Shown here in pieces: positions 37,407 through 49,625 of a stretch of 64,000 nt of DNA. The stretch covers positions 22,187,150-22,251,149 of the forward strand of contig OX326960.1 of assembly GCA_946800325.1 (NCBI GenBank), given 5' to 3'. A model generated the notes under the pieces. The model was not told where the DNA came from, searched no databases, and was given only the letters and a program-made list of their open reading frames with translations. Within the stretch, counting starts at the first letter, position 1. Every line of letters starts with the position of its first letter. Position numbers and translations under genes: made by a program. This DNA comes from Luzula sylvatica. Taxonomy: Eukaryota; Streptophyta; Magnoliopsida; Poales; Juncaceae.

Positions 37407-37922
37407 GTAATTATTATTATTATTTTTATTTTTATTATTATTATTATTATTATAATAATAATATTATTATTATAGTAATTATTAATTTTATTATTATTAT
37501 TATTACTATTATTATTATTATTATTATTATTATCATCATCATCATTATAATAGTAATTATTAATATTATTATTATCATTATTATTACTATAATTATAATA
37601 ATCTTTATAATAATAATAATTATTATTTAAAATAAATTATTAACATATTATATTATTATCTTTACTACAATAATGATTAGTTTTTTATATGGCTTAATTA
37701 ACACTAATTAGTTATAATAATACAAGTGAAATGAGAGAGAACATGAGAGAATTTGTTTTCCCATATTTTTTGGGAGACATCAAAATGGGACAACTAAAGA
37801 CAATTTGGTGGGATCAAGAATTCAATATCCATGAGAATGAATCACATCAAACAAAGGAAAAGGGTCCATATCCGGGAAAACAATGGTCTTTTCCCTCAAA
37901 ATCATGCCAATCAAACGGCCCC
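36867..37922. mobile_element. MITE with GGGGCCGTTTGG ends and a huge ATT/AAT array
   Basis: The inverted ends GGGGCCGTTTGGTTTG and CAATCAAACGGCCCC interrupt cyclin exon 3 between TTCCACAT and ATAATGGAATG. Most of the interior is the trinucleotide array at 37060-37620. End style resembles PIF/Harbinger- or hAT-type MITEs; the target duplication is at most two bases (AT), so it is unresolved. Confidence 0.75.
37060..37620. repeat. Imperfect (ATT)n/(AAT)n array
   Basis: About 560 bases of ATT and AAT trinucleotides, switching strand sense several times, with interspersed ATC, ACT and TTTTTA interruptions. The switches make the array able to pair with itself. Confidence 0.9.
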
Positions 37923-38115
37923 ATAATGGAATGTAGGAGAGAGAAATTACCAATCGAATATTTAGACGTTCAGTCCAAAGTTAGTTTCATAATTTCTTTA
38001 ACATGCTTTTTTATCTCGTTCAAATGGTGTTAATTTTATTTCGGTACAGAAATTTAGCAACTTGAAGAACGATTTAATAACAATGGAGAGACATTTATTA
38101 AAGGAAGTTTTTTTG

Positions 38116-39030
38116 TTTGTGACTAAATTTTGTATATTAACGAAATAATCAAGTTTTAAAAATAATTCACGAAATATCTTTTGCAGAGTTTGAAACTCCG
38201 TCTATTTTATGTTTGGCGGAATATGGTAGCCTGTCTATGTTAGTTCGTATTAATCCCTAATAATAATAATAAAAAAACGGAGTTTGAAGTTCCGCCCACA
38301 TTTTCAATTGAAAATTTGATATTTTTCTTCAAATTTTACCATAACATGATCTATGATCTAAATTAGTATATTTAATTAACATGATAACTAGCACATGTTA
38401 GTTATTAACTTAATACGTAATTAATATTTATTCGAATTCATAAATTTAAATAAATTGTAATGAGAGTTTAATGATATTTTTTAATTATCACGTTAACTAA
38501 ATACAATTGTACAAATATGGAGAATTCTCAAATAAAATTGCATATAACTTTTTCAACACGCGAAAAGTATTATTTTTTTTTTACTCTCCTCCAAAATGTA
38601 CCCACTCTTAATTCTCCATTATTGCACAATTATATTTTAATTAATGTGATAATTAGAACATATATATTATTAAACATTTATTAAAATTTATTTATGAATT
38701 CGAATAAATATTAATTACGTGTTAAGTTAATAGCTAACATGTGTTAGTTATCATGTTAATTAAATATACTAATTTAAAATATAGATCATGTTATGGTAAA
38801 ATTTGGGAAAAAGTACCAAATTTTTAATTGAAAATTTTGGCGGAATTTCAAATTGCGCATTTTTTAAAATTAGGGATTAGCACAGGTGGGCTACCATATT
38901 CCGCCAAACATAAAATATGCGGAGTTTCAAACTCCACAAAAGATATTTTTTGAATTATTTTAAAAACTTGGTTATTTCATTAATATATTTTAAAAACTTG
39001 GTCACAAACAAAAAATTTCCTTTATTAAAA
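38116..39030. mobile_element. Long foldback element in cyclin exon 4
   Basis: The left end (TTTTTTTGTTTGTGAC, TGAAACTCCG, TTATGTTTGGCGGAATATGG) is mirrored at the right (CCATATTCCGCCAAACATAA, GTTTCAAACTCC, GTCACAAACAAAAAA). Inner arms share the TTAACTTAATACGTAATTAA and AATGGAGAATTC blocks of the 19-21 kb element. The host sequence TTTATTAAA(A/G)GAA is present on both sides, suggesting a 9-13 bp duplication and thus a Mutator-like origin. Confidence 0.78.
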
Positions 39031-39268
39031 GAAATGAGTTTTATTTGCCACGTGGAGCATCCTCATAAATTCATCTCTAATTATCTCGGAGCGTTCCAAG
39101 CCCCTCATTTAACACAAGAAGCTTGGAATCTAGCCAATGATAGGTACTTTTGAAAGAAATATAGTTTCAAATCAATCGTAAAAGTGTACATATAAGGATA
39201 TATGAACATGAATGTTCATGGATTGATTAAGTGCATACTATGATTGTGCAAAGTTAAGTTCCAGAGAG

Positions 39269-39480
39269 TGGTTCGTTCGAACTAACCGTCGGGTCCGTTC
39301 GAACGGACCGCTACAAGTGTAAAATGATTTTATACATATTCATGTCAGGGAGTGGTTCGTTCGAACCAACATTGGTGTTCGTTCGAACGGACTAATACGA
39401 ATGATATTTGGAATTAACACTGAAGTGGGACAGGAGATGGTTCGTTCGAACGAACCGTAAGAGTGCGTTCGAACGGACCT
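39269..39480. repeat. Three ~85-bp units, each with two TTCGAA palindromes
   Basis: Each unit has GGTTCGTTCGAAC followed 12-16 bases later by CGTTCGAACGGAC; unit starts are at 39270, 39354 and 39439, spacing 84-85 bases. The TTCGAA cores are conserved while the spacers differ. Confidence 0.85.
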
Positions 39481-39499
39481 CTTCGAGTATAAAATGATT

Positions 39500-40940
39500 A
39501 AATGCAATAATTTTTGTATCAAATTGGTGTGAACTCTTGTGTCTCTTGTCATTGCATTTTTTTAAATAAATTTTGTATTACAAATCTATCTACTTCCATC
39601 TAAACTTAGATCTAATCTAATATATCCATCATTTTCTGAAAAACAAAAAACTGTCTTTTCTTTAGACTTGGACCTTTTTGTTTATAATTCTATTTGTCAC
39701 TAAACTAGGCCTACTACCATAAAAAGGAGAGGTTCAAACAGTTATAATTTGAATATCCTATCTCTAGTTACATTCTTTCTACACCCGGTCTAGTCCGGTG
39801 TACTCCGCTTGTTCTACCAATCACGCGTCATATGTGAAATATGCGACACAGGACCGGTCTATTAGTATAAAAATTGAAGACCGAGCTTCAGGTTCGGATT
39901 CACAAAAAAAATCACGTAGTATAATTCATAAAATTTAAAGTCAACTATAAAAAAGATTGAGTTCAATTTTAACAAATAATATAATATAATATAAACATTT
40001 ATGATTCATTATAAAACATTTTGAGTTAGATTTATAATTTGAATTAGTGTTTCTTAAACTCTTGGACCGGTCCTGATAGTAATACAACACATCAGCATCC
40101 ATAGGTGTCAATGGTCTTCTATAAGGTTTTGTTGGGGTTTTCGAGTTGATTTTATAGTAGAGAGTAATTGGGATTGGAGTTTGGGGATGTATATCAAAAT
40201 ACAATCTAAATCACTGACAAAACAACACGAATAGAGAAAGGAGATAATTTTTTTAATTGATAAATGATACACAATTACTAAATGGTGTACACGAAAATTA
40301 CTGAATACAATCTTAGAAATAAGACCGAGATTGTTTTGAATCTTTAATTTATTATTTTTGGACCGCTTTGTTTGTAATCGCTCACTCTTTATTTTATAAC
40401 ATATTACATTATGAATTCTCATGCACTTTCATCATACTAATTCGGATAACACATTCTACATGGCACAATAATTTCATATCTATATATTAATTTATTTACT
40501 ACATAATTAAAATACATAACTTAAAAAAAATTAAGCTATTACTACTCTCCGTTATTATTTTTCGGTTTATATTCTTTTTTATCATACGCGTTATATTTTT
40601 TTCTCTGCCAACTCATATTTTTTTTCCTGAAACTTCTCTTTTTTCATCAACATCAACAAAAAAATTTCAACTATATTCATAGACCACGAGATGAGAATAG
40701 TTCTCCTTTTAGTACTCCAAAAAAAATGTACGTTTCTCCATCTAAAATTAGTTCTAAAGTTTATTGTAGCCCGAATACACTTTTTTCGGTTGTCAATTGT
40801 CATGATGATATTTTTTTATGACTCCTACTAAATTCGATAATTTTGATTTTGATATCAATTTATTGGAATTTTATTGTTTGATTTGTGTTAATTTTGATTT
40901 GAAAAGTTTGTTAGTTTGGATTTGAAAATGATCATCAAAC
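39500..40940. other. AT-rich DNA left of the inverted duplication
   Basis: No gene or transposon end recognised. 39780-39900 is slightly more GC-rich (ACCCGGTCTAGTCCGGTG) without coding sense. Confidence 0.4.
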
Positions 40941-41456
40941 AATAAAGAAACGAGAGAAAATGAGTGAAAGCACGGAAAAAAAAGAGAGGCTTCTAACAAA
41001 ACTTTTGTTTAGTTTCTTTAATTTATAATTGGTTAGTGGTTACACAACATCCAAAAAATACAAACAAATTTGTTTGGATACAATTTTTGAAATAATGATG
41101 AGACTATTTTCAACACTTTGTACTCTCTAATAATTATTTTTGGATCATTTTGTTTATGATCTCTCTCAATTTTACAATCACAAATTCAATTTTACAACTA
41201 TAACGTATGAGACAAGTTATATTGAAGATTCTCATTTACCTTCTCGAAAACAATTTTTTATAACTTGGATACCACATCATAAACAGATGACTTATAAAAC
41301 ATTAATTTTAAAACAAATAACACAATAATTCTTATCCATCCTCCACATGAATTTCTTATCTATGCATTAATTTATTCACTACATAAATAAAATAGATAAC
41401 TTAAAAATCATTAATTTTAATAGGGTTCTCTTTCTCTCACTCTTCAGGTAATGATG

Positions 41457-41505
41457 ATCGACTTACCTAAACTCTAAACTCTAATACCTAAAACCCTAAA
41501 CCCTA
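41457..41505. repeat. Short telomere-like repeat
   Basis: CCTAAACTCTAAACTC and TAAAACCCTAAACCCTAG are degenerate CCCTAAA units. The mirror copy is at 59836-59901. The run is short enough to be a telo-box-like or interstitial relic. Confidence 0.6.
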
Positions 41506-41849
41506 GCGGGGTCCCTGCCTCCTTTAAGATCGAGAAAACATGGGTATCTTATACTTGCAGAAGCATTATATTATGGGTAATTATACCAATAATCCTACAG
41601 TAATCCAAAGCAATCTAATAAAATATCATAAATGAGATTATTATATATTTCACATAACATAGTTTGTACCAAAAGTAGATAACCTAGGCTTTTTCCTTTA
41701 CTAAACAAAAAAACATTTCCCCCCTAATCAAAATAAGTAACCGATAACTAAGCCTTTTTCCTTTACTAAACAAGAAACATTTCCCCCTTAATCAAAATTA
41801 GTACCAAAAGTAGATAAAGAACGAACATAGTTAGCTTAAAAGGGTTCCT

Positions 41850-44800
41850 TTACTGATTATTCCACTTTGGCCTGGGCAAATAGCGATCCAAATTATCAAG
41901 AAATTCATCCTCTTCAGAAATCTTATTCTCGAGCGACGAAATTATCTCCCTATTATTCGTAGATCGATCAAAAAGTCCCTTTCTCTTTCTTTGAAGCTTC
42001 TCCATCTTGTATCTCAATTGGTTCAACTCTTTCTCTGTGTAATTAAGAGATTCGACCACATTCTTGTTGTCTTCTTCAACCTCACCTAACTCTCGGCCCC
42101 ACTCCATTCTTTTCAACAGCTTGCCTTCAACTGCGCTCTTTGTTTTGACAAGTTCATTCAAATGGGCCCGAATTGGGTCCACAACGAAGCCATCTTCCTC
42201 GAAAAAAGCGAGTTTTGCCTCGAAACTCGTCACATCATCATGCACAGAAAGTTTTTCGATTTTATTCACTTGTTGGACAAAGTTCAATACCAACCCATAT
42301 GCAACACATTCGATCACATCCTCCGCATAGCCAGACCATACACTACGATTAATTAAAATTTTGAAGAATAAATTGTTAAGAATAGCTCTTTTTTGTTTAC
42401 TCGAAAGGATTGTTGAGCCTCGTTTTTCGTACCTGCGAAGTCTCATGAAGTGGGGTTTCTGAGGTGTACTTTTTAATATGTTGCAATCTTCTAAATCTTT
42501 CCACTGGGATAACACCTTCTCGAAGGGAAGTACGATGTTACTACCTACCGAATTTGAGACGCACTTAGGACTATCCTTAGGACTATGGTTAGACTTGGGA
42601 ATATGATCAGCATTACGCAGAAAATCTGCAATCGAAATAAAACATAATTGACCTTTCTTTTTGTGGTTAAAAAATTGAAATAGAAAAAATAAGAATTAGT
42701 ATATATATGAGTCTATGACATTTCACCTCGAGCAGGAGTATTAAGCATACGACCAGTTTGTGCTCCTATATTGGGGACCACCGTGCTGTGACTCGGACCA
42801 TCTGCGATTCATAGAAAAAGAAACTAATACTTCTTTCACGACGATAGATCGTTATGGAAGAAAAAAGATATACTGGTCCGTACCAGCCAAGTACATGTGC
42901 GGTACATAACTAACAGGTACATCCACCAAACTTGAATTCGTATTGCGCAAACCTTGTTCGGGTTGAATTATACAAGAATCACCTGGTAAAATGAAAAGAG
43001 AAAATTGTACATAGTGTGAATCTTATTATATCCTCCATTTTTGCAAATCTTGGATTTCAAGATATCCAGTCCATAGTTTGTTACCTCTAGTGCTCCGTTT
43101 CATCATCCTTCTACGGTAGACTTTTATGTTCCCTCCATTTATCTCTTTCTGGAACCAATCAAAAGAGTTAATACGAGTCAAATTTAAGTAGAGTTATTTG
43201 AAATGACTATTATATGGGGTTATGTTATTATTTGACAGATTGATAACAATGAGGTACGAACAAATTGAAGGAGCAAGTTATAGTAGAAAGAAGCTTACAG
43301 TCTGAAACTCATCACTGTATCTCGTTAAGTTCCGAGAATCACAATTATCATCATCCGAACCGTTATCTCTGTTCACAGAATTGAAGATTAGGGTAAGAAT
43401 ATATAATATATAATTATAAGTAGGAAAAATAAAAAGGCCACCACTTAATTTACCTCCGCATGTTGGTAGGTTGTACAGAACTTTCTGATGTTTGGTGCAT
43501 CTCTCCTTCTAGTTCAGTCCGAGCCACCTCATCTGAGCTGGATTCCTTTCTCTTTAGCGACTAAATGGTATATGATCAATTCAACAATGTGTGTGTGGTA
43601 GTTCAATTACTTGAGAGATTTTTGAATTTTACAAACTTCTCTATTAAAAAACGATACCTTCAGGCCACTAGGGTTAGAGTTGGGAATAAGATCAGCATTA
43701 CACAGAAAATCTGCAATTGAAATAAAACATAAGTGACCTTTGTTTTCATTTTTATTCCCTTTTTGTGGTTACAAAATTGAAATAGAAAAAAAAGAATTAG
43801 TACATATAACATTTCACCTCGAGTATTAAGCATACAACCAGTTTGTGCTCCTATATTGGGGACCACCGTGCTATCTTCTAGATCTTTCCACTCGGATAAC
43901 ACCTTTTCGAAAGGAAGTATGATGTTACTACCTACCGAATTCAAGGCGCACTTAGGACTATGGTTAGGACTATGGTTAGACTTGGGAATATGATCAGCAT
44001 TACACAGAAAATCTGCAATTGAAATAAAACATAATTGACCTTTCTTTTTGTGGTTACAAAATTGAAATAGAAAAAATAAGAATTAGTATATATATGAGTC
44101 TATGACATTTCACCTCGAGCAGGAGTATTAAGCATACGACCAGTTTGTGCTCCTATATTGGGGACCACCGTGCTGTGACTCGGACCATCTGCGATTCATA
44201 GAAAAAGAAACTAGTACTTCTTTCACGACGATAGATTGTTATGGAAGAAAAAAGATATACTGGTCCGTACCAGCCAAGTACATGTGCGGTACATAACTAA
44301 CAGGTACATCCACCAAATTTGAATTCATATTGCGCAAACCTTGTTCTGGTTGCATTATACTAGAATCACCTGGTAAAATGAAAAGAGAAAATCATACATA
44401 GTGTGAATCTTATTATATCCTCCATTTTTGCAAATCGTGGATTTCATGATATCCAGTCCATAGTTTGTTACCTCTAGTGCTCCGTTTCATCATCCTTCTA
44501 CGGTAGACTTTTATCTTCCCTCCATTTATCTTTAGCGACTAAATTGTATATGATCAATTCAACAATGTGTTTGTGGTAGTTAAATTACTTGCAATTTTTT
44601 TGAATTTTACAAACTTTTCTAAAATACTCTAGAAAAACGATACCTTCAAGCCACTATGAGTGGCACATTCGGTCCAATCGGTTCCGCTCCATTCCCACCG
44701 CAATCTCAAGTGCGCTCCCTTGAGAACTTTCAAGGTTACATTGGTATCATTCTCTTTGAATTGAACGTCGAAATGATCACCCTCACAAGAAACACGCGTC

Positions 44801-45380
44801 GCCATGCCAGGGGACCAACCCCCTTCGCAGAAGACTTCGACTTGAGAAAACATACCAATCTCATGATCGGGCCTTGGAAAAAGGTGAATCGACGGTCTCA
44901 AGAAATTCGAAACGAGAATTTCAGTTAAGTGTCCATTAGGTATCTTTTCGACATTATCGTATTTTATGAGGAAATAATGGCCACGTATGATTTTCTCCAC
45001 GGTTGCAGGAAACCAAGATAACCCGTACGCTCGCCTCTCTTGGCATGCTTCAACCATGTCTCCAATTCTGTACATTTCATTTTCCTGAAAAAGGCAAAAA
45101 TATAAATTAATACCAAAGTAACTAAATTTAAAAGTTAAAACTTGGATTTTGAGTTTTATTTTACTTGAGTTTGTGGTGGAATCTTGCAAGGTCTGATTTG
45201 AGCAGGCTCAATCTCTATGACTTTTCTTGAGAAAGGAAGGGAAACCATGTATTTCCCTATCTCCTGATTTTTCAAACTCGATATTATTGCAATCCACCAA
45301 CTTCCATTATGGATCACTTCAACCAAATCATGCAATTGGATATAATATTGAGTCGTTTGATCAAAATTTGTATGATCCAT
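41850..45380 (-). CDS. Agenet-DUF724 domain protein, 14 exons, internally duplicated
   Basis: Minus-strand exons: 45165-45380, 44644-45084, 44472-44538, 44271-44369, 44114-44188, 43818-44012, 43658-43710, 43454-43560, 43299-43368, 43085-43148, 42884-42982, 42727-42801, 42433-42625, 41850-42342. Every junction is GT-AG and every phase matches; the product is 748 residues. Residues 1-219 hold Tudor-like Agenet modules (YYIQLHDLVEVIHNGSWW; YRIGDMVEACQERR; SQVEVFCEGGWSPGMATRVS). The C-terminus from about 540 is DUF724: LPFEKVLSQWKDLEDCNILK, PQKPHFMRLR, FEEDGFVVDPIRAHLNELV, then a Lys/Glu-rich coiled coil. Such proteins are thought to act in RNA transport or chromatin binding; the role is not established. 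Exons 3-7 are duplicated, partly fused versions of exons 8-13 and exon 2. The start ATG follows a CT-rich leader. Confidence 0.87.
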
Positions 45381-45680
45381 GACCTTGAGGGAGAGAGAAG
45401 GACTTTCAGGGAGGAAGACAGGAGGAGAGAGTTTTTGGATAATTTTTGATGTATGATATTGATATTGATTTACAAATTACTAGTACAAAAAGTTTCCTTT
45501 TTGAGTAAGGAAAATACTTTGTAGTGGAATTGGTAACAATTTCCGAGATGATCTCAAACGATTCGGTTTTAGAATTTAGACTGATAAATCGGCCGACAGT
45601 CATGATGACTTCTTCAGGGCTCGAGAATCAATATGGAGAAATTTTACTTTGATAAATCCGTCACATAGTGATGATTATAA

Positions 45681-46700
45681 TTGAGTTATTCTTCCGTGAA
45701 CGAAATTTTTTACCAATTTTTTTGATAAATTTAATCTTCACCGCACATTGATAGACGTGTAGTTTAGGAAATAAAGTTTAACCCGTCGTTAGTCACGTTA
45801 AATATGACAATTCCAAAATGATTACAATTCCAAAATTCCAAGAAAGAACAATTTGCATGGTGTATTCTCTTGTACCCAATAACATATATGCATAATCATA
45901 ATTATAATTTGGAACATGTCACCGTACTTTGACAATTGTCATATTTTTTTTTTTTTTAGTTATGTTTCTATTGCAATCCAAATTATATCTATGTATACAA
46001 AAAAAATATAATTGATCTCAAAATTCATCACGATATTCTTGATGAGGTGACAAATTGAATTTATTAACATTTTTAATTGACTCAATTAAATGTTAATTGA
46101 CGCGTTTGATTAACACATCAATAATTTATAAATGTTAATATTAGTAAATGTTAATTGACGTGTCAATTCGATTAAACAGTCAATTAAATCGTTAATTGCG
46201 TCAAATCAATAATACTAATCAACCTACTTAATCCTCTCTTGCCACTTCATAAAAAATATTATTTTTGTGTTATTGGGACTCCATATGTAATTCCCGTATA
46301 AAATTATGCCTCAATTATTTATTTTTTACGGTATAATTTATAATGGTGTTCATTTAAAAGAAAAATAATATTTTTTATGTTGATGGATAACATTTTAAAT
46401 ATATATTTCCTCGGGTTTATGTGTATTATTCAAGGTTTTTTATTATTTGTTTTGAAACTTTAATTTTTTTTTAATTATAACATGTTATATTTTATTTTTT
46501 TTGTGTGAATTTATAATGATGAACCAATTTCATGGACCTTTATTATTTATAATGCATATATTTATGATAGACAAATTTCATGAACCTTTATTAATTATAA
46601 TGCATTTATTGACATTAATATATTTACAAACATATCATGATTATATAATTGAGTTCAAACATGCGCAAATTCTGTTTAAACAAATTATACAAAAATGTAA
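45681..46700. other. Start of the spacer between the two arms
   Basis: AT-rich. The phrases TTAATTGACGCGT and TGTTAATTGACGTGTC recur at 46080-46200. No gene found; the open frame at 46501 is low-complexity. Confidence 0.4.
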
Positions 46701-46716
46701 AAAAAAAATACGAAAT

Positions 46717-46747
46717 CCTGCGCAATTGTTGCGCGGGCTATTGCTAG
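46717..46747 (+). mobile_element. Helitron 3' terminus (hairpin plus CTAG)
   Basis: The hairpin CCTGCGCAA-TTG-TTGCGCGGG is followed by CTATTG and CTAG, then T. Layout and spacing match the terminus at 6549-6578 on the other strand, so both belong to one family. The body extends left; the 5' end was not found. Confidence 0.65.
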
Positions 46748-46864
46748 TAAAAGATAAAATTTACCAACTTTAATGAATGAATATAACACACACTTGGCTT
46801 TATATAACAAATTCAAGTTTCATAATTTATTGGTATAAATTCATATCTTTCTATAAAAATATAT

Positions 46865-47580
46865 GGAAAAAGTTCGATTTTAGTCCCTCGTTTATTGTTA
46901 TTGTTCATTTTGCCCCCTAATTTATTTTTTGAGTCACTTTGCACCTTCACCTATTTTTAAATGTTCATTTTGCTCTCTCTCCATTAGTTAATGATGACGT
47001 GGCAGTTAAATTTTAATGAACTGGCAAGTGATGTCACTGATGTGGCAAAAATTGATGACATATGACAATAAAATTTGAAAAAAATATTAAAATTATTTTT
47101 TTCTTTTGTTATCTATGTATTGAATCCCGAGAAAATCAGTTTTTCCCAAAATCAATTATTGCTTAAACCTTAGAAAAATAAGAGATTTTCTACACTAATT
47201 GATTTTGGAAAAACCGAATTTTTTTTTATGAAGGCTCATGAAGAAAGAGGACAGCTTTAGACTAAGAGAGAAAATTGAAAATTGTTCTAGGATTTACGCG
47301 CTAATTGATTTTGGAAAAATTGATTTTCTCGGGATTCAAAACTTAGAAAAAAATGAAGAAAAGATTTTATATTCTTTTTCAAATTGTATTGTCATGTCAT
47401 AAATTTTTGACAAATCATTTACTAGCTCATTAAAATTTAACTGTCATGTCATCCGTTAATTAATGAGGGGACCAAAATAAACATTTAAAAAATATGAAGG
47501 TACAAAATGACTCAAAAAGTTAATTAGGGGGCAAAGTAGACAATAACAATAGATGAGGGACTAAAATCAGACTTTTTCCA
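46865..47580. mobile_element. 716-bp foldback MITE
   Basis: The ends GGAAAAAGTTCGATTTTAGT and the inverse of the right end (GGAAAAAGTCTGATTTTAGT) match. Inverted similarity persists through about 250 bases (CCCTCGTTTATTGTTATTG, TTTTGAGTCA). The flanks AAAATATAT and AAAATAAAA hint at a degraded 9-bp duplication. Confidence 0.8.
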
Positions 47581-48264
47581 AAATAAAAATTTTCAACAAA
47601 TTAAATATTTTAGTTCATTATTATTTTAAAGAAAAACAATGTTCGTAAATAAGACTTCGTTAAGCATCATGCATGTTTTTTTTAAAATGAAAAGTAAAAT
47701 TTTTATTAATTTCGTAATAAATGTTGTTATTTTTTAAACATGAATATATGTCATGTAAATAATATATAATATATTATTTTAGTATAATAAATGTTTATTC
47801 GTGAATATTTTATAGTGCCAACTAACATTGTCAGTGCAAAGTATCTATATTAATATATTATGATTGGTACTTCGGAACACATATGAAATTCATATAATAA
47901 ACGACATATGAACATTGAAAATAAATTATATTAATACTAAATATAATGCGTGAAAACTGAGAATAAAATAATATTGTTAAAAATTATATATTAACGCTAA
48001 AAATGATATATAACATAAAAATAATATATAATATATCACAAATAACGTATTAGATATGAAAATAATATATAATAATATATTGAATTTAAATATTGTACAT
48101 TATACCACAAAAATATACTAATACCGAAAATGATATAGTAATTAAAAACGTAAATTGAAACTGAAAATGAAATTGAGCATTTTTTTTTTCCGATTTATCG
48201 GTTCAACACAATAAAAATCTTAAAATAAAAAAATATTAATAAAGTTGATTCATATGCAATAGAT
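47581..48264. other. AT-rich spacer DNA
   Basis: No gene or repeat ends recognised; ATATAATATAT-rich low-complexity sequence at 47760-48130. Confidence 0.4.
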
Positions 48265-48456
48265 CAGAAATATCATTGATTTAAATAGCGGCGCAATAGC
48301 GTCGTCATAGCGCAAATCGCAATAAATATTTTTCAAACGCAATACCGCAACCTACTAAATAGCATCGAAATATCGCCGCAATATCGCGCAATATCGATGA
48401 TCATATGTAAATTGCCGTCCAACCGCATTAGACCACTATATCGCAATTTAAAACAC
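48265..48456. mobile_element. Short element of GCAATATCGC words
   Basis: The ends CATTGATTTAAATAGCGGCG and TATCGCAATTTAAAACAC are inverted. The interior repeats CGCAATA, CATAGCGC and ATCGCCGCAATATCGC. Same family as 16555-16755. Confidence 0.68.
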
Positions 48457-49189
48457 AAATATAAATAAATCTTATTATATTGTTTTCTAAGATTATAATT
48501 ATATCCCATTTTAATTGTTTGAAATCGACATATTAGAAGATATATGAAAAATGGGACTTTTATCTCCACATGCAAGGGACTGGATATCGTCAAATTACCA
48601 ATTGGTAAAGTCGAGGACGGACGAGGACGGACCGTAGCAACCACATAGATTTTGACATCGATAGTGGGACAGATAATCAAACATATTCAATGGCGAATAT
48701 ATTAACAAATTAGAGGGAGCAGCGCCACTGATCCTCTATATTTTTGAGCGATACTATATATATGTGATTATGTTAACGTATTTTAGGATATCGGCATTAA
48801 AAATAATGTATAATAAAATGGATATAATGACAAAAAATATTAGTGCATTGCGATCACAACATGATATATTAACAATGAAAATGATATATTGATGTAAAAA
48901 TATACATTTGAATGGAAATTATGTAATGACACAAAAAATCATCATATATTTATTCATTTCAAATTACATAATGGGCATGTTTGATTTGGTGGATTTGGGT
49001 GGAGAGTATTTGGATACCCATAATTTCAAATACAATACAATGTTTGCTTTGGTATACTTTAGTGAAATCATGAATTTGAAAGTGGATATTGAAATACACA
49101 AAACAAATTGGTATACCAAATACATGGAGATAGCTATTCATACATTTCATTATAAAATTATTTCTTCAAATTATATTCATAAATAATTA

Positions 49190-49625
49190 TTATATTTATC
49201 ATACAGTAATAACATAATATTATATCATATCATATCATATAATATGATGTAATTTAACATAATATAATATAATTTAAAGGACTATATAAATTAATATAAT
49301 ACAAAATAAAATAAAATAATATAAAATAATATCTTATCATATAATATAAAATAGTATACTATACTATAAGATAATATAATATAAAACTATATAATATTAT
49401 AATATCATATAATATGGTCAAATCATATCATGTACAATAATATAATATAATATAATATAAAACAATATAGTACAACATAAAATAATATAATATGATATAA
49501 TATATAATATAATACAATATAATATAATATAACATCCTATAATATCAAATAACATAAAATAAAATAAAATAAAATAATATAATATAATATGAAACAAGAT
49601 AATATAATATAATATAGTATATAAG
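49190..49625. repeat. AATAT/AATATA low-complexity array
   Basis: About 430 bases of ATATAATATAAT and ATCATATCAT units, mostly pentamer-like (TATAA)n. Confidence 0.8.

Larger units (their letters stand above)
36029..39143 (+). pseudogene. CYCL1: Cyclin-L (CYCL1) pseudogene split by three insertions
   Basis: Exon 1, 36029-36206: from ATG 36053, MIYT, then (after a 2-nt insertion) AIDNSYLTDEQLKDSPPRKD and TTLRIYSCHLIQESGILLKL. Exon 2, 36282-36362: PQAVM, then two stop codons and a lost base, then VLFHRLYCKKSFARFSIK. Exon 3, split 36421-37979: RAAASCVWLASKLEESPRRF; then MECRREKLPIEYLDVQ. Exon 4, split 38050-39143: KFSNLKNDLITMERHLLKE; then EMSFICHVEHPHKFISNYLG and TQEAWNLANDR. This is the cyclin box of cyclin-L, which in working form partners CDKs (CDKG/CDK11) in transcription and splicing. 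Introns remain, so it is a duplicated gene copy. Frameshift, stops and three transposon insertions into exons kill it; the C-terminal RS-rich half is absent. Confidence 0.92.
40941..45680. repeat. Left arm of a large inverted duplication
   Basis: This segment matches 52670-60460 in inverse orientation. It includes non-coding landmarks at the outer end (GTGAAAGCACGGAAAAAAAA) and the inner end (CAGTCATGATGACTTCTTCA). The right arm is longer because it carries several later insertions. About 7 kb of unrelated sequence separates the arms. Confidence 0.9.

Noticed and set aside
39269..39480. TTCGAA units as a tRNA gene cluster (GTTCGA B-box-like)
   Set aside because: No A-box, acceptor stem or anticodon arm can be placed around them; the palindromes explain the GTTCGAAC.
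46501..46773. 90-codon frame rich in Ile, Met and His
   Set aside because: It is built from two imperfect repeats of a low-complexity phrase and ends across a Helitron terminus.
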